Shown: in pieces, positions 1 to 10,499 of the stretch | How the letters are laid out: each line of letters opens with the position of its first letter | Position numbering within the stretch: the first letter of the stretch is position 1 | NCBI RefSeq assembly: GCF_000725625.1 | Contig: NZ_JOHS01000039.1 | Location: forward strand, 1 to 61,140 | Direction: 5' to 3' | Source: Streptomyces sp. NRRL F-6676 | Lineage (GTDB): Bacteria > Actinomycetota > Actinomycetes > Streptomycetales > Streptomycetaceae | Length of the DNA stretch: 61,140 nucleotides | Made by a program: the position numbers and the translations under genes | Notes under the pieces: model-generated | Told to the model about the DNA's origin: nothing | The model's database searches: none | The model's input: only the letters and a program-made list of their open reading frames with translations

Positions 1-1944
1 CCCCCCCAGACCCCCACCCCCCGACAACCCACCGTCACCGAAGCCGAAGCCCGCCGCGTAGCGGAAGCCGCCCGAGAACAGAACTGGCACAAGCCCAGCT
101 TCGCCAAGGAACTCTTCCTCGGTCGCTTCCGCCTCGACCTCATCCACCCGCACCCCACCCCCACCCCCGAGGCCACCGCCCGGGGCGAGGACTTCCTCGC
201 CCGCCTCCGCACGTTCTGCGAGACCGACGTCGACTCCGCCCGCATCGAACGCGAGGCCCGCATCCCCGACGAGACCGTGCGCGGCCTCAAGGAACTCGGC
301 GCCCTCGGCATGAAGATCGACACCAAGTACGGCGGCCTCGGCCTCACCCAGGTGTACTACAACAAGGCGCTCGCGCTGGCCGGTTCGGCGAGCCCGGCGA
401 TCGGCGCGCTGCTCTCCGCCCACCAGTCGATCGGCGTACCCCAGCCGCTCAAACTGTTCGGCACCGACGAGCAGAAGGAACGCTTCCTCCCGCGCTGCGC
501 CCGTACCGACATCTCCGCCTTCCTGCTGACCGAACCCGACGTCGGCTCCGACCCGGCCCGCCTGGCCACCCGCGCGGTCCCGGACGGCGACGACTACGTA
601 CTCGACGGCGTGAAGCTGTGGACCACCAACGGCGTCGTCGCCGACCTGCTCGTGGTGATGGCCCGGGTGCCCGCCTCCGAGGGGCACAAGGGCGGCATCA
701 CCGCGTTCGTCGTGGAGGCCGACTCCGACGGCATCACCGTCGAGAACCGCAACGCCTTCATGGGCCTGCGCGGCCTGGAGAACGGCGTCACCCGCTTCCA
801 CCAGGTACGGGTGCCCGCCGCCAACCGCATCGGCCCCGAGGGCGCCGGCCTCAAGATCGCGCTCACCACCCTCAACACCGGGCGGCTCTCGCTGCCCGCC
901 ATGTGCGCGGGCGCCGGCAAGTGGTGCCTGAAGATCGCCCGCGAGTGGTCGGCCGTGCGCGAGCAGTGGGGCCGGCCGGTGGCGTACCACGAGGCGGTCG
1001 GCGCGAAGATCTCCTTCATTGCGGCGACGAGCTTCGCCCTGGAGGCCGTCGTCGACCTCGCCAGCCAGATGGCCGACGAGGACCGCAACGACATCCGTAT
1101 CGAGGCCGCCCTCGCCAAGCTCTACGGCTCCGAGATGGCCTGTCTGATGGCCGACGAACTGGTCCAGATCCGCGGCGGCCGCGGCTTCGAGACCGCCGAC
1201 TCGCTGCGCGCCCGCGGCGAACGCGGCGTGCCCGCCGAGCAGATGCTGCGCGACCTGCGCATCAACCGCATCTTCGAGGGCTCGACCGAGATCATGCACC
1301 TGCTGATCGCGCGCGAGGCCGTGGACGCGCACCTGTCGGTCGCCGGTGACCTCATCGACCCGGACAAGTCCCTGTCCGACAAGGCGAGGGCGGGCGCCAA
1401 CGCCGGGGTCTTCTACGCCAAGTGGCTGCCGAAGCTCGTCGCAGGACCCGGCCAACTGCCGCGCTCGTACGCCGAGTTCCACCCGGCGGGCCATCTGGAC
1501 CTGTCCGCGCACCTGCGGTACGTCGAGCGCTGTGCGCGCAAGCTCGCCCGCTCCACGTTCTACGCGATGTCCCGCTGGCAGGGCCGCATGGAGACCAAAC
1601 AGGGCTTCCTCGGCCGGATCGTGGACATCGGCGCGGAACTGTTCGCGATGAGCGCGGCGTGCGTCCGCGCGGAGTGGCTGCGCGCCGAGGGCGACCACGG
1701 CCGGGAGGCCTACCAGCTCGCCGACGCCTTCTGCCGGCAGGCCCGGCTGCGCGTCGAGGAGCTGTTCGGCCGCCTGTGGGCCAACACCGACGACCTGGAC
1801 CGGCGCGTGGTGAAGCAGGTGCTGTCGGGGGCGTACGAGTGGCTGGAGGAGGGCGTGGTCGACCCCTCGACCGAGGGCGCCTGGATCGCCGACGCCACGC
1901 CGGGAGCGTCGGAGCGGGAGAACGTCCGCAGGCCGTTCCGCTGA
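1..1944 (+). CDS. acyl-CoA dehydrogenase, 5' end outside the window
   Basis: The frame is open from the first base, and 647 codons are visible, so the true start lies upstream. Acyl-CoA dehydrogenases oxidise acyl-CoA thioesters at the alpha-beta bond using FAD and pass electrons to ETF. The middle-domain signature ISAFLLTEPDVGSD is present, and the C-terminal part has RINRIFEGSTEIMHLL, where the Glu of FEGST is in the place of the catalytic base of the VLCAD-type subfamily. A long C-terminal extension of roughly 190 residues after that motif fits very-long-chain-type enzymes rather than the 380-residue short forms. The first visible residues (TVTEAEARRVAEAARE) are already inside the protein. 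The family is certain; the substrate chain length is inferred. Confidence 0.9.
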   Translation, partial: PPQTPTPRQPTVTEAEARRVAEAAREQNWHKPSFAKELFLGRFRLDLIHPHPTPTPEATARGEDFLARLRTFCETDVDSARIEREARIPDETVRGLKELGALGMKIDTKYGGLGLTQVYYNKALALAGSASPAIGALLSAHQSIGVPQPLKLFGTDEQKERFLPRCARTDISAFLLTEPDVGSDPARLATRAVPDGDDYVLDGVKLWTTNGVVADLLVVMARVPASEGHKGGITAFVVEADSDGITVENRNAFMGLRGLENGVTRFHQVRVPAANRIGPEGAGLKIALTTLNTGRLSLPAMCAGAGKWCLKIAREWSAVREQWGRPVAYHEAVGAKISFIAATSFALEAVVDLASQMADEDRNDIRIEAALAKLYGSEMACLMADELVQIRGGRGFETADSLRARGERGVPAEQMLRDLRINRIFEGSTEIMHLLIAREAVDAHLSVAGDLIDPDKSLSDKARAGANAGVFYAKWLPKLVAGPGQLPRSYAEFHPAGHLDLSAHLRYVERCARKLARSTFYAMSRWQGRMETKQGFLGRIVDIGAELFAMSAACVRAEWLRAEGDHGREAYQLADAFCRQARLRVEELFGRLWANTDDLDRRVVKQVLSGAYEWLEEGVVDPSTEGAWIADATPGASERENVRRPFR

Positions 1945-1950
1945 CCGGCT

Positions 1951-1985
1951 CCCCGCCGCGGGGCCGTGCGCGCCCCGCGGCGGGG
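1951..1985 (+). terminator. perfect 13-bp stem-loop after the acyl-CoA dehydrogenase gene
   Basis: CCCCGCCGCGGGG (1951-1963) pairs perfectly with CCCCGCGGCGGGG (1973-1985) across a 9-nt loop, seven bases after the stop codon. There is no T-tract, as is usual in Streptomyces. It separates this gene from dxr. Confidence 0.6.
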
Positions 1986-2061
1986 CCGTCCGTGTCACGG
2001 TCCCGTCCCCCCTTCGGGGGCGCGGTCCCCCCGCCCAGGCCCTTGCGGCCACAATGGGGGG

Positions 2062-3318
2062 ATGAGCGACAGTCCAGCCCCCCTCGCCGATCCGCATCTC
2101 GTCTTCGACCCCGTCGACGGAGTACGGGATGTGGTGATCCTCGGTTCCACCGGCTCGATCGGGACCCAGGCCATCGACCTCGTGCTGCGCCACCCCGACC
2201 GCTTCCGGGTGACCGCGCTGTCCGCCGCCGGCGGGCGGGTCGGACTGCTCGCCGAGCAGGCCCGCCGCCTGCGGGTGCGCACCGTCGCGGTCGCCCGCGA
2301 GGACGCCGTCCCCGCGCTGCGCGAGGCGCTGGCGGCCGAGTACGGGCCCGGGGAGCCGCTGCCCGAGCTGCTCGCCGGGGCGGACGCGGCCACCGAGCTG
2401 GCCCGCTCCGAGTGCCACACCGTGCTCAACGGCATCACCGGGTCCATCGGGCTCGCCCCCACCCTCGCCGCCCTGGAGACGGGCCGCACCCTCGCGCTCG
2501 CCAACAAGGAGTCGCTCATCGTGGGCGGCCCCCTGGTGAAGGCGCTCGCGAAGCCGGGGCAGATCATCCCGGTCGACTCGGAGCACGCGGCGCTCTTCCA
2601 GGCGCTCGCCGCCGGGACGCGCGCCCAGGTGCGCAAGCTCGTCGTCACCGCCTCCGGGGGGCCCTTCCGCGGCCGGACGAAGGCGGAGCTGGCGGACGTC
2701 ACCCCGGCCGAGGCGCTCGCGCACCCCACGTGGGCGATGGGCCCGGTCATCACCGTCAACTCGGCGACGCTCGTCAACAAGGGGCTGGAGGTGATCGAGG
2801 CGCACCTCCTCTACGACATTCCCTTCGCTCGGATTGAGGTGGTCGTGCACCCCCAGTCGTATGTCCACTCGATGGTCGAGTTCACGGACGGCTCCACGCT
2901 CGCGCAGGCGACTCCCCCCGACATGCGGGGGCCGATCGCCATCGGTCTCGGCTGGCCCGAACGGGTGCCGGACGCCGCGCCCGCCTTCGACTGGAGCAAG
3001 GTATCGACCTGGGAGTTCTTCCCGCTGGACACCGAGGCCTTCCCCTCCGTCGGGCTCGCCCGGCACGTCGGTGAACTCGCGGGCACGGCTCCGGCGGTGT
3101 TCAATGCCGCGAACGAGGAGTGCGTCGACGCGTTCCTCGCCGGCACCCTGCCGTTCAACGGCATCATGGAGACGGTCACCAGGGTGGTCGAGGAACACGG
3201 CACACCGCGGACGGGAACTTCCCTGACCGTCGCGGACGTCCTCGAGGCGGAGACCTGGGCACGCGCCCGGGCCAGGGAACTGACAGCACAGACGGCGACC
3301 GCGGAGGCCCGTGCATGA
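2062..3318 (+). CDS. dxr: 1-deoxy-D-xylulose 5-phosphate reductoisomerase
   Basis: Dxr converts DXP to 2-C-methyl-D-erythritol 4-phosphate using NADPH, the committed step of the MEP isoprenoid pathway in the cytoplasm. The 418-aa product has the NADPH-binding GSTGSIG near residue 32, [11 protein letters not shown], the metal-site segment [20 protein letters not shown], and the block [13 protein letters not shown] chose ATG 2062 because the conserved domain begins shortly after it and a G-rich run lies just upstream; an in-frame ATG at 1966 would add 32 residues of low-complexity leader. The gene overlaps rseP by four bases (ATGA), so the two are probably translationally coupled. A second MEP gene, ispG, follows rseP. 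Confidence 0.95.
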   Translation: MSDSPAPLADPHLVFDPVDGVRDVVILGSTGSIGTQAIDLVLRHPDRFRVTALSAAGGRVGLLAEQARRLRVRTVAVAREDAVPALREALAAEYGPGEPLPELLAGADAATELARSECHTVLNGITGSIGLAPTLAALETGRTLALANKESLIVGGPLVKALAKPGQIIPVDSEHAALFQALAAGTRAQVRKLVVTASGGPFRGRTKAELADVTPAEALAHPTWAMGPVITVNSATLVNKGLEVIEAHLLYDIPFARIEVVVHPQSYVHSMVEFTDGSTLAQATPPDMRGPIAIGLGWPERVPDAAPAFDWSKVSTWEFFPLDTEAFPSVGLARHVGELAGTAPAVFNAANEECVDAFLAGTLPFNGIMETVTRVVEEHGTPRTGTSLTVADVLEAETWARARARELTAQTATAEARA

Positions 3319-4619
3319 CGACACTGATGATGATCCTCGGCATAGTCGTCTTCGCGGTCGGGCTGCTGATCTCCATCGCCTGGCACGAACTGGGCCACCT
3401 GTCGACGGCCAAGATGTTCGGCATCCGCGTCCCGCAGTACATGGTCGGCTTCGGGCCGACGGTCTGGTCGCGGAAGAAGGGCGACACCGAGTACGGCGTC
3501 AAGGCCATCCCGCTCGGCGGCTACATCCGCATGATCGGCATGTTCCCGCCCGGACCCGACGGCCGGGTCGAGGCCCGCTCCACCTCCCCGTGGCGCGGCA
3601 TGATCGAGGACGCCCGCGAACAGTCCTTCGAGGAACTCCAGCCCGGCGACGAGAAGCGGCTGTTCTACACCCGGGCCCCGTGGAAGCGCGTCATCGTGAT
3701 GTTCGCGGGCCCCTTCATGAACCTGATCCTCGCCGTCGCGGTGTTCCTCGGCGTGATGATGACCTTCGGCGTCCAGGACCAGACGACCACCGTCAGCAAG
3801 GTCTCCGACTGCGTCATCCAGCAGAGCGAGGACCGCACCAAGTGCGCCAAGGACGACCCCGACGCCCCCGCCAAGGCGGCCGGACTCCGGCCCGGCGACA
3901 AGATCGTCGGGTTCAACGGCACCGAGATCAAGGACTGGTCGGTCCTCCAGAACGACATCCGGGACAACCCCGCCAAGGACGTCACGCTCACCGTCGAGCG
4001 CGAGGGACAGCAGGTCGACCTGCACGCCCACCTCATAAGGAACCAGGTCAGCAAGACCGACGGGGACGGCGGCTACGTCCAGGGCGAGTACGTGTACGCC
4101 GGCTTCCTCGGCTTCACCCCCGCCACCGGCATCGTCAAGCAGTCGTTCGGCCAGTCCTTCGAGCGCATGGGCGACATGATGGAGAACGGCGTCGAGTCGC
4201 TGGTCGCGCTGCCCGGCAAGATCCCGGCCCTGTGGGACGCCGCCTTCGGCGACGGACCGCGCGAACCGGACTCCCCGATGGGCGTGGTCGGCGCCGCCCG
4301 GGTCGGCGGCGAGGTGTTCACCCTGGACATCCCGCCCTCCCAGCAGATCGCGATGATGCTGCTGCTCGTGGCCGGGTTCAACCTCTCGCTGTTCCTGTTC
4401 AACATGCTCCCGCTGCTCCCGCTCGACGGCGGGCACATCGCGGGCGCCCTGTGGGAGTCGCTGCGCCGCAACCTGGCGCGGGTGCTGCGCCGCCCCGACC
4501 CGGGCCCGTTCGACGTGGCCAAGCTGATGCCGGTGGCGTACGTGGTGGCGGGGATCTTCCTCTGCTTCACCGCGCTGGTGCTCGTCGCGGACGTCGTCAA
4601 CCCGGTGAAAATCTCCTAG
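3315..4619 (+). CDS. rseP: RseP-type site-2 membrane metalloprotease (M50)
   Basis: This is a zinc intramembrane protease of the RseP/S2P family, which cleaves transmembrane substrates such as anti-sigma factors or signal peptides inside the membrane. The 434-aa product has an N-terminal transmembrane helix carrying the zinc motif H24-E25-L-G-H28, a PDZ domain in the middle (around [15 protein letters not shown]), and near the C-terminus the third zinc-ligand motif [13 protein letters not shown] followed by more membrane helices. ATG 3315 overlaps the dxr stop. In many bacteria this gene sits among MEP pathway genes, as here. The physiological substrate cannot be read from the sequence. Confidence 0.92.
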   Translation: MTTLMMILGIVVFAVGLLISIAWHELGHLSTAKMFGIRVPQYMVGFGPTVWSRKKGDTEYGVKAIPLGGYIRMIGMFPPGPDGRVEARSTSPWRGMIEDAREQSFEELQPGDEKRLFYTRAPWKRVIVMFAGPFMNLILAVAVFLGVMMTFGVQDQTTTVSKVSDCVIQQSEDRTKCAKDDPDAPAKAAGLRPGDKIVGFNGTEIKDWSVLQNDIRDNPAKDVTLTVEREGQQVDLHAHLIRNQVSKTDGDGGYVQGEYVYAGFLGFTPATGIVKQSFGQSFERMGDMMENGVESLVALPGKIPALWDAAFGDGPREPDSPMGVVGAARVGGEVFTLDIPPSQQIAMMLLLVAGFNLSLFLFNMLPLLPLDGGHIAGALWESLRRNLARVLRRPDPGPFDVAKLMPVAYVVAGIFLCFTALVLVADVVNPVKIS

Positions 4620-4636
4620 CCACCTCGCGTTCGTCA

Positions 4637-4663
4637 TGGCCGGGCGCCGTTGGCGCCCGGCCA
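4637..4663 (+). terminator. 12-bp perfect stem-loop after rseP
   Basis: TGGCCGGGCGCC (4637-4648) pairs with GGCGCCCGGCCA (4652-4663) around a GTT loop, 17 bases after the rseP stop. It probably ends the dxr-rseP transcript, so ispG would need its own promoter. Confidence 0.65.
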
Positions 4664-4695
4664 CCATCCAAAGGGTGGGTTTACGGACCGTGATG

Positions 4696-4724
4696 TGCTG
4701 ACGCGCCCGGCGGTGCCGTAATCT
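4696..4724 (+). promoter_or_regulatory. possible promoter for ispG
   Basis: TGCTGA (4696-4701), a 17-base spacer and TAATCT (4719-4724) resemble a vegetative promoter, although the -35 match to TTGACA is weak. It lies after the rseP stem-loop and about 135 bases before the ispG start. The leader between them contains repeated GGACCGGACC-like words. Confidence 0.35.
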
Positions 4725-4858
4725 CGGGGTCTGGATCCCGTCGCTCCGGGACCGGAACGGACCGGACCGGATCGGATGTGACCGGCCCGGCACAGGACCG
4801 GCCCCGCCCCGACGCGGATCCGCACCTTGGTGATCCACGACTTGGGGTTGCACAGCAG

Positions 4859-5970
<1,112 letters not shown>

Positions 5971-5994
5971 CCCGGCACCACCGAGGTTCACCGC

Positions 5995-6028
5995 ACGCCG
6001 CCCGGGGGCAGCCACCACCGGGCGGCGT
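5995..6028 (+). terminator. 11-bp stem-loop after ispG
   Basis: ACGCCGCCCGG (5995-6005) pairs perfectly with CCGGGCGGCGT (6018-6028) across a 12-nt loop, 24 bases after the ispG stop. A GTG-started gene follows 60 bases later. Confidence 0.55.
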
Positions 6029-6088
6029 CGCACATGCCCGCCAGGTACAGTGCGAAAATCAGTAGATCCAAGGGTGAGGCATCCGCAC

Positions 6089-6937
6089 GTGTTGACGCAG
6101 ACGACCACCCGCGTCCTCGAACCGAACGACCTGGACGCCGCGCTCGCCGTCCTCGACCGCGAGCCGGTCGCGAACGCCTTCGTCACCTCCCGTGTGCACG
6201 TCGCCGGGCTCGACCCCTGGCGGCTCGGCGGCGAGATGTGGGGCTGGTACGAGGACGGCATGCTCACGTCCCTCTGCTACGCCGGCGCCAACCTGGTGCC
6301 CCTGTGCGCCACCCCCCGAGCCGTCCGCGCCTTCGCCGACCGCGCCCGCCGCACCGGCCGCCGCTGCTCCTCCGTCGTCGGCCCCGCCGAGGCCACCGCC
6401 CAGCTCTGGCGGCTGCTGGAGCCCAGCTGGGGCCCGGCCCGCGAGGTCCGCGCCCACCAGCCCCTCATGGTTACCGACCGGCTCCCCGCCGACGTCACCC
6501 CCGACCCGTACGTCCGCCGCATCCGCAAGGACGAGATGGAAACGATTCTTCCGGCGTGCGTGGCGATGTTCACCGAGGAGGTCGGCGTCTCCCCGCTGGC
6601 CGGTGACGGCGGACTGCTCTACCAGGCCCGGGTCGCCGAACTCGTCGGCTCCGGCCGCTCCTTCGCCCGCCTCGACCAGGACGGCAAGGTCGTCTTCAAG
6701 GCCGAGATCGGCGCCGCGACCCCCCAGGCCTGCCAGATCCAGGGCGTCTGGGTCGCCCCCGAATACCGCGGCCGGGGCCTCGCCGCCCCCGCCATGGCCG
6801 CGGTCCTCCGCTACGCCCTCGCCGACGTCGCCCCCGTAGCCAGCCTCTACGTCAACGACTTCAACACGGCGGCGCGGGCGACGTACCGCAGGGTGGGGTT
6901 CGAAGAGGTCGGCGAGTTCATGAGCGTGCTGTTCTGA
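6089..6937 (+). CDS. GNAT acetyltransferase with N-terminal DUF4081 domain
   Basis: The 282-aa product has two parts. The N-terminal half (to about residue 135) resembles the DUF4081 domain that Streptomyces proteins carry before a GNAT fold. The C-terminal half contains the acetyl-CoA-binding signature VWVAPEYRGRGLAAPAM and the usual C-terminal YVNDFNTAARATYRRVGFEEV segment. It should transfer an acetyl group from acetyl-CoA to an unknown amine. GTG 6089 was chosen because AAGGGTGAGG lies about nine bases upstream and the conserved sequence (TRVLEPNDLDAAL) begins right after it. A gene of this architecture next to ispG is a familiar Streptomyces arrangement. Confidence 0.85.
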   Translation: MLTQTTTRVLEPNDLDAALAVLDREPVANAFVTSRVHVAGLDPWRLGGEMWGWYEDGMLTSLCYAGANLVPLCATPRAVRAFADRARRTGRRCSSVVGPAEATAQLWRLLEPSWGPAREVRAHQPLMVTDRLPADVTPDPYVRRIRKDEMETILPACVAMFTEEVGVSPLAGDGGLLYQARVAELVGSGRSFARLDQDGKVVFKAEIGAATPQACQIQGVWVAPEYRGRGLAAPAMAAVLRYALADVAPVASLYVNDFNTAARATYRRVGFEEVGEFMSVLF

Positions 6938-7002
6938 GGGCAGGACCCCCGGTCCCCGTCCCCCCAGCCCCCGAAGGGAGCCGCCCCGGTACGCTCCGGG
7001 GC

Positions 7003-7569
7003 ATGCTCCGCTTTCCCGGTCAGGGCCACCGCCGCCCCGACGACGTCGTCATCGGCCCGCTGGACCTCGCCGCCCGCGTGGACGAGGCCCTCGCCGTCCA
7101 GGCCGTCGCGTTCGGGCTCGACCCCGACGAGATCGCCGTACGCCGGCAGATCGTGCTGCGGCACATGACCGGCCCCGGAGCCCGCGCCCTCGGCGCCACC
7201 GTCCGCGGCCGGCTCGTCGGCTTCGTCTACGGCATGCCCAACGACCGCGCCCACTGGTGGTCCACGGTCGTCGAGCCGTATCTGCACCGCGAGGGCAACA
7301 CCGGCTGGCTCGACGACTCCTTCGTCATCACCGAGCTACATGTGCACCCCGATCATCAGAACCGGGGGATCGGACGCCGGCTCATCACCACCATCACCGA
7401 CAGCGCGGAGCAGCCCCGTTCGATCCTCTCGGCGATCGACGTGGACAGCCCCGCCCGCGGTCTGTACCGGTCGCTGGGATACGAGGACCTGGCCCGCCGC
7501 GTGCTGTTCCCCAGCGCCCCGAAGCCGTACGCCGTGATGGGCGCCCCGCTGCCGCTGCGCCGCCGGTAG
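7003..7569 (+). CDS. GNAT family N-acetyltransferase
   Basis: The 188-aa protein is a single GNAT domain. The acetyl-CoA-binding motif is ELHVHPDHQNRGIGRRLI (QNRGIG is the R/Q-x-x-G-x-G core), followed by the typical SPARGLYRSLGYEDL helix-strand. The substrate is unknown. The ATG at 7003 has no close Shine-Dalgarno site; a GAAGGGA sits about 25 bases upstream, so the start is less certain than the frame. It follows another GNAT gene in the same direction with a 65-base gap but is not closely similar to it. Confidence 0.85.
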   Translation: MLRFPGQGHRRPDDVVIGPLDLAARVDEALAVQAVAFGLDPDEIAVRRQIVLRHMTGPGARALGATVRGRLVGFVYGMPNDRAHWWSTVVEPYLHREGNTGWLDDSFVITELHVHPDHQNRGIGRRLITTITDSAEQPRSILSAIDVDSPARGLYRSLGYEDLARRVLFPSAPKPYAVMGAPLPLRRR

Positions 7570-7645
7570 CGCTCCCGCCGCGCCCCGCCCGTTAACCGAT
7601 TACCGCCCGCGCAGGCGTGACGGCTAACCTCGTGGCCATCACCCT

Positions 7646-7684
7646 CCCCCACTCTCGGCTTCGCTCGAGCGGGGGGATCCCCAT
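7646..7684. repeat. short dyad element upstream of proS
   Basis: A C-run, the core CTCGGCTTCGCTCGAG and a G-run ending in the palindrome GGGGATCCCC form a foldable element that ends just before the proS ribosome binding site (AGGAG, 7688-7692). From memory, nearly identical elements occur between many Streptomyces genes, so it is probably an interspersed repeat rather than a proS-specific signal. Confidence 0.5.
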
Positions 7685-7702
7685 CAGCAGGAGTCGAGAA
7701 CC

Positions 7703-9397
7703 ATGGCCCAGGTCCAGCGCATGTCACGTTTGTTGGTCAAGACACTGCGTGACGACCCGGCGGACGCGGAGACGCTCAGCCACAAGCTCCTCGTCCGCGC
7801 CGGCTACGTCCGCCGCAACTCGGCCGGCATCTGGACCTGGCTGCCGCTCGGCAAGAAGGTCCTCGACAACGTCTCCCGCGTGGTGCGCGAGGAGATGGAC
7901 GCCATCGGCGCGCAGGAGGTGCTGCTCCCGGCCCTGCTGCCCAAGGAGCCGTACGAGGCCTCCGCGCGCTGGGAGGAGTACGGCGACCTGCTGTTCCGCC
8001 TCAAGGACCGCAAGGGCGGCGAGTATCTGCTCGGTCCGACGCACGAGGAGATCTTCACCCTCGTGGTCAAGGACCAGGTCTCGTCGTACAAGGACCTGCC
8101 GGTGATGCTGTACCAGATCCAGACGAAGTACCGGGACGAGGCGCGTCCCCGGTCCGGCGTGCTGCGCGGCCGCGAGTTCCAGATGAAGGACTCGTACTCC
8201 TTCGACACCACCGACGAGGGGCTCGCCGAGTCCTACCGGCTGCACCGCGAGGCGTACCAGAAGATCTTCGCGCGGCTCGGTCTGGACTACCGGATCGTCT
8301 CCGCCGTCTCCGGCGCGATGGGCGGTTCCGCGTCCGAGGAGTTCCTGGCCCCGGCAGCGGCCGGCGAGGACACCTTCGTGGACTGCCCGAACTGCGACTA
8401 CGCCGCCAACACCGAGGCCGTCACGTTCGCGCTGACGCCGGTCGAGGGCGCGGAGCACCCGGCCGTCGAGGAGCTGGACACCCCCGACACGCCGACCATC
8501 GAGAGCCTCGCCGAGCTGCTGGGCGTCCCGGCCTCGGCCACGCTGAAGAACCTGCTGGTGAAGGTGGACGGCGAGATCGTCGCCGTCGGCGTGCCCGGCG
8601 ACCGCGAGGTGGACCTGGGCAAGCTCGGCGAGCACCTGGCGCCGGCCGTCGTGGAGCTGGTCACCGCCGAGGACTTCGAGGGCCGCCCCGACCTCGTGCG
8701 CGGATACGTCGGCCCGCAGGGCCTGGAGAAGGTGCGCTACCTCGCCGACCCGCGCGTCGCGCCGGGCACGTCGTGGATCACCGGCGCCAACAAGCAGGAC
8801 ACGCACGCGAAGAACGTCGTCTGCGGGCGGGACTTCGAGGTCGACCAGTACCTCGACGTGGTCGTGGTCCAGGAGGGCGACCCCTGCCCGAAGTGCGGTG
8901 CCGGGCTGAAGCTGGACCGCGCCATCGAGATCGGCCACATCTTCCAGCTGGGCCGCAAGTACGCGGACACGTTCCAGCTCGACGTGCTCGGCCAGAACGG
9001 CAAGCCGGTGCGGGTGACGATGGGGTCGTACGGCATCGGCGTCTCGCGCGCGGTCGCGGCGCTGGCCGAGCAGCACGCGGACGAGCAGGGGCTGTACTGG
9101 CCGGCGGAGATCGCCCCGGCGGACGTGCACGTGGTGGCGGCGGGCAAGGCGTTGCAGACGGAGCTGGCGCTCGACGTGTCCGAGAAGCTGGCGGCGGCGG
9201 GTGTGCGCGTGCTGGTGGACGAGCGGGCCGGGGTCTCGCCGGGCGTCAAGTTCACGGACGCGGAGCTGATCGGCGTCCCGCAGATCCTGGTCGCCGGGCG
9301 GCGCGCGGCGGAGGGCGTGGTGGAGCTGAAGGACCGCCGCACGGGGGAGCGCGAGGAACTGACGGTCGAGGAAGCGATCGCCCGCCTGTCCGCGTAA
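7703..9397 (+). CDS. proS: prolyl-tRNA synthetase (bacterial type with editing insert)
   Basis: ProRS charges tRNA-Pro with proline using ATP. The 564-aa length and the roughly 160-residue insert between class II motifs 2 and 3 (about residues 225-385) identify the bacterial form with the INS editing domain that hydrolyses Ala-tRNA-Pro. Visible blocks are the N-terminal [19 protein letters not shown], motif 2 ([19 protein letters not shown] followed by QMKDSYSF), the GPTHEEIFT loop and the C-terminal anticodon-binding domain starting near [21 protein letters not shown] cysteine pair flanks the editing region. ATG 7703 has AGGAG ten bases upstream. It is transcribed alone: a nested stem-loop follows and the next gene converges. 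Confidence 0.96.
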   Translation: MAQVQRMSRLLVKTLRDDPADAETLSHKLLVRAGYVRRNSAGIWTWLPLGKKVLDNVSRVVREEMDAIGAQEVLLPALLPKEPYEASARWEEYGDLLFRLKDRKGGEYLLGPTHEEIFTLVVKDQVSSYKDLPVMLYQIQTKYRDEARPRSGVLRGREFQMKDSYSFDTTDEGLAESYRLHREAYQKIFARLGLDYRIVSAVSGAMGGSASEEFLAPAAAGEDTFVDCPNCDYAANTEAVTFALTPVEGAEHPAVEELDTPDTPTIESLAELLGVPASATLKNLLVKVDGEIVAVGVPGDREVDLGKLGEHLAPAVVELVTAEDFEGRPDLVRGYVGPQGLEKVRYLADPRVAPGTSWITGANKQDTHAKNVVCGRDFEVDQYLDVVVVQEGDPCPKCGAGLKLDRAIEIGHIFQLGRKYADTFQLDVLGQNGKPVRVTMGSYGIGVSRAVAALAEQHADEQGLYWPAEIAPADVHVVAAGKALQTELALDVSEKLAAAGVRVLVDERAGVSPGVKFTDAELIGVPQILVAGRRAAEGVVELKDRRTGEREELTVEEAIARLSA

Positions 9398-9409
9398 GGG
9401 TTACGGGGG

Positions 9410-9494
9410 GCAAGCCCCCGGACCCCCAGTTCCCCGCGCCCCTGATCAGGGGCGCGGGGAACTGCGCAATCTTTTCGGGGGTCCGGGGGCTTGC
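9410..9494. terminator. nested inverted repeats between proS and the convergent phosphotransferase-like gene
   Basis: An outer perfect 18-bp inverted repeat (9410-9427 with 9477-9494) encloses a perfect 36-base palindrome (9428-9463, arms AGTTCCCCGCGCCCCTGA). The outer arms also contain their own small dyads (GGGGGCAAGCCCCC). It serves both strands as a bidirectional terminator for the convergent genes. The inner core TTCCCCGCGCCCC recurs in the stem-loop after infB. Confidence 0.75.
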
Positions 9495-9552
9495 CCCCGG
9501 GGACGGGACGGGTAGGGGCGGCGGGGGCGAAAAAATCCGGCCGCACCCCCCG

Positions 9553-10473
9553 TCACAACCACCCCGCGAACTCCAGCAGCACCTCCGCGTCGCGAGGGCG
9601 CCCCACGCGACGCGCCCGCACACCGGACTCCACCGCCCGGAACAACGTCCACCCCCGCACCCGCTCCCGGTCCAGCTCCAACGACTCCGCCAACCGCTTC
9701 ACCCGCCGCCGCGTCGTCGCCGCCCCCGACGGCGCCGCGACCAGATCCTCCACCCGGTCCCGCACCAACCGCGCCAGATCGAACGCACACTCACCCACCA
9801 CCGGATCCGGCCCCACCGCAAGCCACGGCATCCGCTCCCCGGCCAGCACCTTGCTTTGCCGGAACGTCCCGTGCAGCAACCGCCCCTCGGGCGCCGACGC
9901 GAGCAGTTCCTCGCGCGCGGCGAGCGCCGCGTCCACCAGCGGCCGTACCTCCTCGTCCGCCTCGGCCCCCGCCCGCATCGCCTCCGCCTGCCGCCCCGTC
10001 CGCCCGGCCACCGTCTCGAACGCGTGCCCGGCCGGCGGCTCGACCCACAGCCGCCGCAGCGTCCCGGCCGCCTCCAACAGCGCCTTCGCCTCCGGCAAGG
10101 ACCGCACGGACATCTCGGGATGCAGCCGCTCCAGCAACAGAACGCCGGCGTCGTCCGAGCCGTCCGGCGCGTCGTCCGCGTCGAGCAGCCGCACCGCCCC
10201 GAACCCGTCCCACCGCGTCAGCGCGGCCCGCTCACTGCCGGGCCGCGCGGCGGCCGGCGCGAGCTTCAGCACCGCGGGACTGCCGTCCGCCCGCCGCACC
10301 AGCACGATCAGACCGCTGCGGCCACTGGGGCGGTGCACCCGCTCCACGGTCAACCCGCGTAGAGCGACGGCCTGCCGAAGCAGCTCGGGAAGTGCGCGGA
10401 GCCAGGCGTCGGTCCCCTCCCGACGGGTCTCGGCGAGCGCCCGCACCAGCCGCGGCGGCGGTTCGAAAGCCAT
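9553..10473 (-). CDS. aminoglycoside phosphotransferase-fold protein, probably catalytically inactive
   Basis: The 306-aa product resembles the aminoglycoside/hydroxyurea kinase family (StrB-like). The catalytic loop that normally reads HGDLHxGN here reads LLHGTFRQSKVL: the catalytic Asp is Thr and the metal-binding Asn is Lys or Ser. The following metal-binding IDP motif reads AVGPDPVVGE, so that Asp is Gly. The nucleotide-binding Lys is kept (AVLKLAP). I infer a pseudokinase with a binding or regulatory role, not an antibiotic-resistance enzyme. ATG 10473 has GGAAGGGA about eleven bases upstream. It is the last gene of a minus-strand run with the DUF4439 and lipoprotein genes. Confidence 0.8.
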   Translation of the reverse strand: MAFEPPPRLVRALAETRREGTDAWLRALPELLRQAVALRGLTVERVHRPSGRSGLIVLVRRADGSPAVLKLAPAAARPGSERAALTRWDGFGAVRLLDADDAPDGSDDAGVLLLERLHPEMSVRSLPEAKALLEAAGTLRRLWVEPPAGHAFETVAGRTGRQAEAMRAGAEADEEVRPLVDAALAAREELLASAPEGRLLHGTFRQSKVLAGERMPWLAVGPDPVVGECAFDLARLVRDRVEDLVAAPSGAATTRRRVKRLAESLELDRERVRGWTLFRAVESGVRARRVGRPRDAEVLLEFAGWL

Positions 10474-10499
10474 GCGCGCGTAGTTCCCTTCCGGATCGC

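Noticed and set aside
9553..10473. Aminoglycoside resistance determinant
   Set aside because: Catalytic Asp and both metal-binding positions are replaced.
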